Below the pieces are notes generated by a model that had not been told where the DNA came from, searched no databases, and was given only the letters and a program-made list of their open reading frames with translations. This document shows positions 57,376-64,000 of a DNA stretch of 64,000 nucleotides, in pieces. The position numbers were made by a program, and so were the translations under genes. The first letter of the stretch is position 1. Each line of letters starts with the position of its first letter. The stretch covers positions 1,488,001-1,552,000 of the forward strand of contig NZ_CP039734.2 of assembly GCF_011769985.2 (NCBI RefSeq), in the 5' to 3' direction. This DNA is from Sulfurospirillum diekertiae (GTDB taxonomy: Bacteria; Campylobacterota; Campylobacteria; Campylobacterales; Sulfurospirillaceae).

Positions 57376-58056
57376 ATGACACATATTTTGATGATCGAAG
57401 ATGATTTGGAACTTGCTGAAATTTTAATGGAGTATTTAGAGCAATTTGATATCGCTATTACGATTGCAGATGATCCCTACTTAGGTCTTTCAATACTTGA
57501 CACCCAAAAATTTGATCTTATTATCTTAGACCTTACCCTTCCAGGAATTGATGGACTTGAAGTATGCAAAGAAATTCGAAAACGTCACACCATTCCTATT
57601 ATTATTTCATCAGCACGGACAGATATTACTGATAAAGTCACTGCTCTTGAAAATGGAGCTGATGACTACTTGCCAAAACCCTATAACCCAAGAGAGCTAC
57701 AAGCACGTATTATGAGCTTATTACGTAGGCAAAAGGGAGTTGTTGCTACCGAACAAAGCATTCAAAAAATCAAAGATCTGATTTTGAATGAAGAACAAAT
57801 GATTATCATCTTACAAGGAAAGACACTTCATTTGACAGCTGCAGAGTACGGCATACTTGGTTATTTAATGAAAAAAGAAGGCGGTGTTGTCTCACGTGAA
57901 GAACTTATCTATAATATTGAGGCCATTAGCGAAGAGACAACCAACAAAAGTATTGATGTTATTATTGGACGTATTCGTCAAAAACTTGGTGAAAACCCCA
58001 AAGAGCCCAAATACATTCATGCCGTTCGTGGCGTAGGATATAAGTTTTTACAATGA
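57376..58056 (+). CDS. cprR: OmpR-type response regulator, CprR-like
   Basis: A 226-residue regulator: receiver domain with acidic IEDDLELAEIL, phospho-Asp in LIILDLTLPGIDG and Lys in YLPKPYNPRE, then a winged-helix DNA-binding domain (LTAAEYGILGYLMKKEGGVVSREEL and VDVIIGRIRQKLGEN-like). With its kinase next to htrA it matches Campylobacter jejuni CprR (Cj1227c), an essential regulator of envelope genes and biofilm behaviour. The gene name is by synteny and domain likeness. Confidence 0.85.
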   Translation: MTHILMIEDDLELAEILMEYLEQFDIAITIADDPYLGLSILDTQKFDLIILDLTLPGIDGLEVCKEIRKRHTIPIIISSARTDITDKVTALENGADDYLPKPYNPRELQARIMSLLRRQKGVVATEQSIQKIKDLILNEEQMIIILQGKTLHLTAAEYGILGYLMKKEGGVVSREELIYNIEAISEETTNKSIDVIIGRIRQKLGENPKEPKYIHAVRGVGYKFLQ

Positions 58057-59288
58057 CTAAATCTTCCATTTTTTACAGCATTACCTTTATTTTTGCCATC
58101 AGTATCGTGAGTATTTTTTTAGCATTACTCTTTTTATTGGAATATGACAAACAAAGCTATACCGATAAGCTCAATGCAAAATATTCTATTATCGCGCGTG
58201 CAACACTCTTTCATCTCAATAATTTTATTACCAATGATGAACTGAAAAGGCAGGTACAAGGGTACCAAATGCGTGAAATTACGGATAAAGAGACACAAAC
58301 ACTCATCATTCAAAATGCGCAAGTAATCCAAAAAATTTCTGATCGTATTGGTACCAGTGCCATTTTGCGCTACGATAATAACCACTATCTACATATTGAA
58401 ACAAAATACTCTTCACTACTCCTGAAAGATGAAGATTTTCAACCTTATCGTTATGATCTCATTAAAACAATCTTTGGCGTTGTTTTTGCCATTATTATTG
58501 TTGCTTATATTTTAACCATTCGTAAACTAAAGCCTCTGCGTAAGCTTAAGCGTCAAATGGACCGTTTTGCAAAAGGGGATCTTGATATTAATTGTAAAAC
58601 GGATGGTGAAGATGAAATTTCTCAGGTCGCCAATTCATTTCATAATGCGGTTGAACAAATCAATAAGCTTAACCACTCAAGACAGCTTTTCTTACGTAAC
58701 ATTATGCATGAGCTCAAAACACCTATTACGAAAGGACGGATTAGTGCTGAAATGCTTGAAAATGGGAAGCAACGCGATCGTTTAATCGGTACATTTGAAA
58801 AACTTGAACTGCTTATCAATGAGTTTGCATCAATTGAGCAGATTACTTCAGGCGAAGGTCTCAAAAACATCAAACCTTATCGCTTGGTTGATATGCTTGA
58901 TGAAGCTATTGATCTTGCAATGATTAATCCAAAACAGATCGAAATTGATATGATTGATGATGAAATTATTTTACATGTAGACTTTAGACTTTTCACCACT
59001 GCTATGAAAAATGTCATTGACAATGGTATTAAGTACTCTATTGATCAAAAGATAAGAATTATGGCAACTAAAGAAAAAATATCTTTCATCAGTCAAGGCA
59101 AACCTCTTACTTACGACCTTGAACATTATCTTGAGCCTTTTGTACAAGAAAAAAATTCACATCAAAGTTTTGGCCTAGGGCTTTACATTGTGCATCATAT
59201 TGTCAAGGCGCACCACGTTAACTTTACCTATGAACACAAAGATGGCTATAATTATTTTAATTTTGAACAAATCGAAACGCTTGCATAA
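58053..59288 (+). CDS. cprS: Sensor histidine kinase, CprS-like
   Basis: Inner-membrane sensor kinase of 411 residues. Two membrane helices (about residues 8-28 and 137-155) enclose a periplasmic sensor part of about 105 residues. A HAMP segment leads to the phospho-His in RNIMHELKTPITKGR and a C-terminal ATPase domain with NVIDNGIKYS (N box) and SFGLGLYIVHHIV (G2 box). It overlaps the regulator gene by 4 bp. It corresponds to Cj1226c; the signal is unknown. Confidence 0.85.
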   Translation: MTKSSIFYSITFIFAISIVSIFLALLFLLEYDKQSYTDKLNAKYSIIARATLFHLNNFITNDELKRQVQGYQMREITDKETQTLIIQNAQVIQKISDRIGTSAILRYDNNHYLHIETKYSSLLLKDEDFQPYRYDLIKTIFGVVFAIIIVAYILTIRKLKPLRKLKRQMDRFAKGDLDINCKTDGEDEISQVANSFHNAVEQINKLNHSRQLFLRNIMHELKTPITKGRISAEMLENGKQRDRLIGTFEKLELLINEFASIEQITSGEGLKNIKPYRLVDMLDEAIDLAMINPKQIEIDMIDDEIILHVDFRLFTTAMKNVIDNGIKYSIDQKIRIMATKEKISFISQGKPLTYDLEHYLEPFVQEKNSHQSFGLGLYIVHHIVKAHHVNFTYEHKDGYNYFNFEQIETLA

Positions 59289-59335
59289 ATTTTAGAGTAC
59301 AATTAAAATAAATCAGAATAATCAAAGGAGTTATC

Positions 59336-59737
59336 ATGTCTGGAATTGCTTTTTCGAAAATCAATCTAACAAATCTTATTGACCATCATATAGCACTATT
59401 AGAACGTTTTGGTATTAAAGATGAAGTTCCTTTCTCCTTGATTTTCTTTTCTCTTGAAGACCGTAAAGAGATTGATAGTTTAGAGATGTTCCAACGGATT
59501 TTAAGAAGAACAGATGCTATCTTTAATCATAGTAATCATTATGTCGTTATGCTGACAGGAACTGACTGGAATGGTGCAACAGAAGTACTTTCTGGTATTC
59601 AAAGCTTTTTAGATCAAAAACCGTATGATAATGTGGTTACTTACCCAGACGATGGGCTAGATGCTAAAACGCTTTTACATAAACTCAATAATATCGTTGA
59701 AGAGAACTGCAATATTACAACGGATTTATTTCAGTAG
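59336..59737 (+). CDS. Hypothetical protein, 133 aa, GGDEF-like remnant
   Basis: No exact family recognised. Part of the sequence (MFQRILRRTDAIFNHSNHY, then VVMLTGTDWNGATEVLSGI) follows the order of the second half of a GGDEF domain, but the GGDEF loop itself is replaced by HSNHY. It therefore cannot make cyclic di-GMP; a protein-interaction role is possible. AAAGGAGTTATC precedes the ATG. It follows the kinase gene at 47 bp and ends in a strong terminator, so it may belong to that operon. Confidence 0.7.
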   Translation: MSGIAFSKINLTNLIDHHIALLERFGIKDEVPFSLIFFSLEDRKEIDSLEMFQRILRRTDAIFNHSNHYVVMLTGTDWNGATEVLSGIQSFLDQKPYDNVVTYPDDGLDAKTLLHKLNNIVEENCNITTDLFQ

Positions 59738-59756
59738 GCTTTTTAAGCCTACTGAA
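59730..59756. terminator. Bidirectional terminator after the two-component operon
   Basis: TTCAGTAGGCTT and AAGCCTACTGAA form a perfect 12-bp stem with a 3-nt loop, including the stop codon of the 133-aa gene. It lies between convergent transcription units. Confidence 0.85.
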
Positions 59757-59765
59757 CATCTCATT

Positions 59766-60968
59766 TTACTCGTTTCTTAAGGTATCAAGTACATTAATTT
59801 GAGTTGCTTTATGCGCGGGATAATAGGAAGAGAGCGTTACAATAAAACTAGTTCCAATGACGATAAGCACAAAATCAAGCATTGAAAGATCTAATGGTAA
59901 TTTAGCTGTTCCATAGACATCTGCTGGTAAAGAGATAATATCAAACGAACCTAGCACAAAAAGTGCCAACCCGCCAAGCAAAATACCAAACAGCATTCCT
60001 CCACCTCCAATCACAAGTCCTAAATAGAAAAAGGTATTTTTGATCTCTTTTTTATACGCACCCAAGGAGAGTAATAAAGCAATTTCTTTACGCCTATTCA
60101 TAACTGTCATTAAAAGCGAGCTAATAATATTTAAAGAAGCAATTAAAATAATAAGCATCAAAACAATAAATAAAGCCCTTTTCTCAAGCGCTAAAGCTGC
60201 AAAAAAGTTACCATTCATCTGCCACCAACCCACAATGCCTAGATCATCAGGGAGAACTTTACGAATTTTTTCAATATCCACAAATGGTTCGTCCGAATAA
60301 ATATGAATCCCATCAAATTGACCAACTTCATACTGCATCACTTGCGCTAATGAATCAAGTGTTGTATACATATAAGCTTTATCATACGCCATTAAGCCAG
60401 AACGAAATGAGCCCTGAAAATTAAAACGTTTCATTTTAGGAATGAGGCTCATACCACCAGGATCATTTTTGGTAAAGATAAGTGTTGCTTTTTCATCTTG
60501 TGCAAAAAGATGTGTTTTAGCAATTTCACTCCCTGTAATCAGATCATATTTATCGAGCGTCTTTCCTTTAATAGCTTCAGCAACAATTGCATTAATTTTT
60601 GCTTCTTGTTCAAAATTAACACCAAAGAGCATGCCGCCTTCCAAACGATTACCTTTTTTGATAATCACTTGTGTCGAGATATAAGGACTAAATTTAAGTT
60701 TTGGAAACTGCTCTTGCAGTGCATTGAGTTGAGTTTGATCGACAGGAGAAAAACTTCGTGAATAGATAGAGAGTGGATAATTCATGGTAAAGAGTTTTTT
60801 TTCAAACTCTTTATCAAATCCATTCATAATCGCCATAGCAACCATAAGGACTGTCAATCCAATAGCTACGCCAAAAAAAGCAAGAAGTGAAATAACCGTA
60901 ATAAAAGGTTGTGACTTGTCAAAACGTAAATACTTTTTGACAAGGTAAAAACTAAGATTTTTTTGCAC
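59766..60968 (-). CDS. LolC/LolE-type ABC transporter permease
   Basis: Inner-membrane component of the lipoprotein-releasing complex, which passes lipoproteins to LolA. The 400 residues have one membrane helix near the start (ITVISLLAFFGVAIGLTVLM), a large periplasmic domain (about residues 50-260) and three helices at the end with the FtsX fold (NTFFYLGLVIGGGGMLFGILL and SFIVTLSSYYPAHKA). No ATPase gene is adjacent. It follows secA at 9 bp. Campylobacterota often have a single permease in place of separate LolC and LolE. Confidence 0.88.
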   Translation of the reverse strand: MQKNLSFYLVKKYLRFDKSQPFITVISLLAFFGVAIGLTVLMVAMAIMNGFDKEFEKKLFTMNYPLSIYSRSFSPVDQTQLNALQEQFPKLKFSPYISTQVIIKKGNRLEGGMLFGVNFEQEAKINAIVAEAIKGKTLDKYDLITGSEIAKTHLFAQDEKATLIFTKNDPGGMSLIPKMKRFNFQGSFRSGLMAYDKAYMYTTLDSLAQVMQYEVGQFDGIHIYSDEPFVDIEKIRKVLPDDLGIVGWWQMNGNFFAALALEKRALFIVLMLIILIASLNIISSLLMTVMNRRKEIALLLSLGAYKKEIKNTFFYLGLVIGGGGMLFGILLGGLALFVLGSFDIISLPADVYGTAKLPLDLSMLDFVLIVIGTSFIVTLSSYYPAHKATQINVLDTLRNE

Positions 60969-60977
60969 GCTAGGCCC

Positions 60978-63557
60978 TTATGCTAAAAGCCCTTTTTTAG
61001 GACCACTCTTACCACAACATTGTTTATATTTTTTACCACTTCCACACGGACATGGCTCATTACGTGCTGCTTTTTTATCTTTGTCATCTTCTTCATCTGC
61101 ATAGGGGCTTTGATGTTGAAGTGTAGCATTGGCATTTGCCTCTTCCATTCTTCGGATCATCTCATCCATAGCACGCTTTTCTTCTTCTTCTTTGTTGTCA
61201 CGAAGTTGAACAATATGCAATGTTCTAAAACATTCATATTTGATTTGTTCTACAAGCTCCATGAAAAGATTATAACTCTCTTTTTTATACTCAGTCAAAG
61301 GATCTTTTTGATTATACCCACGAAGACCAATACCTGTTTTTAAAATATCCATTTGGTATAAATGTGCTCTCCATGTATTGTCAAGAACCTGAAGGTATAA
61401 AATACGTTCAATTTCTTTACGTTGAGTCTCATCAACAACAGACATTTTGGCATCAAAACTCTCTTGAAGTTCTGCAACAATCACATCTTTCAGTTTTGTA
61501 AACTCTAAATTTTGTAAGTGTTGTGCATCAAATGAAGCATTTAATTCATCTTGAAGAATGGACACAAGGTGTTCAATGTTATATTCTGTTTCTGCAATTC
61601 CTTCGTAAATCTCAGCTTTATAAAGTAAATTTGTCACAAAATCCACGCGAATCTCTTTAATGCGTGTTTCAATATCAAAGTTAGGGTTTAAAAGATCATT
61701 TCTAAAGTTATAAATTGCTTTACGTTGTTTGTTCGCAACATCATCATATTCCAAAAGGTGTTTACGAGATTCAAAGTGAAGTGCTTCGACTTTTTTCTGT
61801 GCATTTTCAACGGCACGTGTCACCATTTTAGATTCAATATGTTCACCTTCTTCAATCCCTAGGCGCTCCATAATTGCTTTAATACGATCACTTCCAAAAA
61901 TTCGCAAAAGGTTATCTTCCAAACTTAAATAAAAACGGCTTTTACCATTATCGCCTTGACGACCTGAACGTCCACGAAGCTGGTTATCGATACGTCTACT
62001 TTCATGACGCTCTGTACCGATGATATAAAGACCTCCAAGGGCTTTAATTTCATCCTCAAGCTTAATATCAACACCACGTCCAGCCATATTGGTTGCAATC
62101 GTTACAGCGCCTTTGACACCTGCATCTTTAATAATTTGAGCTTCTTTTTCATGGTTTTTAGCATTCAAAACAGAGTGTGGTACTTTCTCTTTTTTCAACA
62201 GTGAATGGAGTAACTCACTTTTTTCAATGGATGCAGTACCTACAAGAACAGGTTGCCCTTTTTCATGGCATAGTTTGATATCTTTAATCACGGCTTCAAA
62301 CTTTTCACGTTCCGTTTTATAGATAAGATCATTCATATCTTCTCTGCGCATTGGGACATTTGTAGGAATTGAGATTACATCAAGATTATAAATCTGCGCA
62401 AACTCGGTTGCTTCTGTTTGTGCAGTTCCTGTCATACCTGCGAGTTTATTGTAAAGTCTAAAATAATTTTGGAAGGTGATGTCTGCGAGTGTTTGAGACT
62501 CTTCTTTAATCATCACGCCTTCTTTTGCTTCTAACGCTTGGTGCAATCCTTCACTAAAACGTCGTCCTTCGCTTAAACGCCCCGTAAACTCATCGACAAT
62601 AATAATTTCCCCATCACGTACCACATAATCAACATCAGCAACAAACAGATACCGTGCTTTAAGGGCTTGATCAAGATGATGCGATAGAACAGCATTGTCA
62701 AGGCTATAAAGGTTATCGACACCAAAAAGTTTTTCAGCATTACTGATGCCATCTTCAGTCATCAAAACAGTTCTATTTTTTTCATCAACCGTAAAATCTG
62801 CTTCTTTCGTAAGCTTTTGGGCAACACCATCTGCAATTTTATAGCCATCTAATGTACGATTGGCTGGACCAGAAATAATTAAAGGTGTTCTTGCTTCATC
62901 AATAAGAATTGAGTCCACTTCATCCACAATAACAAAATTATGGACACGTTGAACTTTTTCATCCACTGCATAACGCATATTGTCACGTAAATAATCAAAT
63001 CCAAACTCGTTGTTCGTTCCATACGTAATATCTGCATCATATTGTGCTTTACGTTTAGCGTCATTGTCCAAATCATTGGTGACAATACCGACAGTTAAAC
63101 CTAAAAAGTTATAGATACGGGACATATCAGCAGCATCTCTTTTTGCAAGGTAATCATTAACCGTTACAACATGAACACCTTCGCCAGACATTGCATTTAA
63201 AACAACAGGAAGCGTTGCCACAAGCGTTTTACCCTCACCTGTTTTCATCTCTGCGATATTTCCACCATGAAGCACTAAACCACCTACCATTTGTACATCA
63301 AAATGACGCATACCCGTTGTTCGTTTACTGGCTTCTCTCGTAATAGCAAAGACATCATTTAAAATAGTCTCAAGTGTTTTTGTTCCTGATCGAACGTCTG
63401 CTTTAAAAGCATTAAAGGCATCTTTTAAGGCTTCATCGCTTAATTTTTCATACACTGGCTCTAAGGCATTAATCTTTTGAACGCGTGCTTGAAGTTCTTT
63501 CACAACACGATCGTTTTTAGTGCCAAAAATTTTACGAACAATATTACTCAATAGCAT
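60978..63557 (-). CDS. secA: Preprotein translocase ATPase SecA
   Basis: Drives unfolded proteins through SecYEG. The 859 residues are full length: Walker A in [15 protein letters not shown], the DEAD-type [16 protein letters not shown], the second RecA domain with [11 protein letters not shown] and [12 protein letters not shown], and [13 protein letters not shown]. The C-terminus carries the zinc motif [14 protein letters not shown] that binds SecB/phospholipid. It is the first gene of the secA-permease unit, divergent from lolA, the order Cj0942c/Cj0943 in Campylobacter. Confidence 0.98.
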   Translation of the reverse strand: MLLSNIVRKIFGTKNDRVVKELQARVQKINALEPVYEKLSDEALKDAFNAFKADVRSGTKTLETILNDVFAITREASKRTTGMRHFDVQMVGGLVLHGGNIAEMKTGEGKTLVATLPVVLNAMSGEGVHVVTVNDYLAKRDAADMSRIYNFLGLTVGIVTNDLDNDAKRKAQYDADITYGTNNEFGFDYLRDNMRYAVDEKVQRVHNFVIVDEVDSILIDEARTPLIISGPANRTLDGYKIADGVAQKLTKEADFTVDEKNRTVLMTEDGISNAEKLFGVDNLYSLDNAVLSHHLDQALKARYLFVADVDYVVRDGEIIIVDEFTGRLSEGRRFSEGLHQALEAKEGVMIKEESQTLADITFQNYFRLYNKLAGMTGTAQTEATEFAQIYNLDVISIPTNVPMRREDMNDLIYKTEREKFEAVIKDIKLCHEKGQPVLVGTASIEKSELLHSLLKKEKVPHSVLNAKNHEKEAQIIKDAGVKGAVTIATNMAGRGVDIKLEDEIKALGGLYIIGTERHESRRIDNQLRGRSGRQGDNGKSRFYLSLEDNLLRIFGSDRIKAIMERLGIEEGEHIESKMVTRAVENAQKKVEALHFESRKHLLEYDDVANKQRKAIYNFRNDLLNPNFDIETRIKEIRVDFVTNLLYKAEIYEGIAETEYNIEHLVSILQDELNASFDAQHLQNLEFTKLKDVIVAELQESFDAKMSVVDETQRKEIERILYLQVLDNTWRAHLYQMDILKTGIGLRGYNQKDPLTEYKKESYNLFMELVEQIKYECFRTLHIVQLRDNKEEEEKRAMDEMIRRMEEANANATLQHQSPYADEEDDKDKKAARNEPCPCGSGKKYKQCCGKSGPKKGLLA

Positions 63558-63682
63558 CTGATTCCACCTCTATTTTCATTACTTTTATACTATTAACTTT
63601 TCTTAAAACTTGGGATTTTATCATACTTTTACTATCTATTTGATAAAACTCCATATCTTATTATCTTTATGAGGAGTAATTT

Positions 63683-64000
63683 ATGCGATTTTTTTGGATG
63701 TTTCTCTGTTTGACAACACTCCTTTTTGCCAAAATTGATCACTTTAAAACCATTCAAAGTGATTTCACACAAAAAGTGACTAATGATCAAAATAAAACAA
63801 TAACCTATGAGGGGATGTTTTACGCCACAAATGATAAAAAGGCACTTTGGATTTACGAAAAACCTGTGGCTAAAAAAATTTACTTCAACAATACACATGT
63901 TTTGATTATTGAGCCAGAATTAGAGCAAGCAATTATTACGACACTTGACAATACTCCCAATATTGCACAATTACTACAAGATGCCAAAGAGATCGCTCCC
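63683..64000 (+). CDS. lolA: Outer-membrane lipoprotein carrier LolA, 5' part
   Basis: Periplasmic chaperone carrying lipoproteins from the LolCDE-type complex to the outer membrane. The frame opens with an ATG at 63683 after GAGGAGTAATTT and remains open to the window end (106 residues). A signal peptide (MRFFWMFLCLTTLLFA) is followed by the family pattern IQSDFTQKVTND and YEGMFYATNDKKALWIYEKP. It stands beside secA and a LolC/E-type permease, so two Lol parts are neighbours here. The remainder lies beyond the window. Confidence 0.9.
   Translation, partial: MRFFWMFLCLTTLLFAKIDHFKTIQSDFTQKVTNDQNKTITYEGMFYATNDKKALWIYEKPVAKKIYFNNTHVLIIEPELEQAIITTLDNTPNIAQLLQDAKEIAP

Overview
The window reads as about 64 kb of chromosome from a Campylobacterota (epsilonproteobacterial) species, most probably Sulfurospirillum or a close relative. 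The phylum call rests on lineage-restricted genes and gene orders: hobA-holB-folP beside lysC and rppH (the HP1228-HP1232 order of Helicobacter pylori), rpsO/rrf2/flhA, hrcA-grpE-dnaK, htrA/cbpA/hspR/kef with a CprRS-like two-component pair, a DUF2018 protein, and a Cj0977-like hotdog protein. The DNA is AT-rich and densely coded, with many 4-11 bp overlaps. I found no rRNA, tRNA, insertion sequence, prophage or CRISPR array. The genus is an inference.

Layout. 1-4.2 kb (minus): proS (cut by the window edge), hemA, a polyprenyl diphosphate synthase, a secreted hypothetical protein and a DUF2018 protein. 4.2-4.63 kb: a palindrome-rich regulatory gap. 4.63-8.1 kb (plus): metY, an Rrf2 regulator and cysK, a sulfur amino-acid cassette, then a membrane diguanylate cyclase. 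8.2-10.8 kb: valS. 10.9-16.7 kb (minus): mog, panE, hisD, a PLP desulfhydrase/deaminase, fbaA and a frameshifted PpiC-type isomerase. 16.8-21.8 kb: nth, a thioredoxin-like protein, pepD, a small lipoprotein, a frameshifted cmoB, the hotdog protein and a metallo-beta-lactamase-fold hydrolase. 21.9-27.9 kb (plus): nadE, a DegT-family protein lacking its PLP lysine, lpxK, argB, thrC and kdsB. 28-32 kb: dsbD, ppk2 and an HD-GYP protein. 32.2-36.2 kb (minus): dnaK, grpE and hrcA under a CIRCE operator, then an XRE regulator coupled to a 56-aa protein.

36.5-41 kb: rpsO, a cysteine-containing Rrf2 regulator, flhA, a DHH phosphoesterase and a small acidic protein. 41-47.5 kb (mainly minus): cmoA, a GGDEF protein (plus strand), ribF, tlyA, ligA, a TSUP exporter and a zinc-ribbon membrane protein. 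47.6-51.5 kb (minus): folP, holB, hobA, lysC and rppH. 51.6-55.7 kb: hemW (plus), then a Kef-type antiporter, hspR and cbpA (minus). 55.9-59.7 kb (plus): htrA, the two-component pair and a GGDEF-like remnant. 59.8-64 kb: a LolC/E-type permease and secA (minus), then the start of lolA (plus).

Two features cut across gene boundaries. First, the palindrome TTACATGTAA, usually as the 12-mer TTTACATGTAAA, occurs 26 times by eye, inside unrelated genes as well as between them. Inside genes it is always read as Leu-His-Val or as Thr-Cys, because the third frame would be a stop. Second, a structured element of about 80-90 nt occurs upstream of the hotdog gene and upstream of hspR in the same orientation, with weaker relatives upstream of thrC and fbaA. 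Two otherwise intact genes, the PpiC isomerase and cmoB, each carry one extra base in an A5 run; this is either sequence error or real inactivation.
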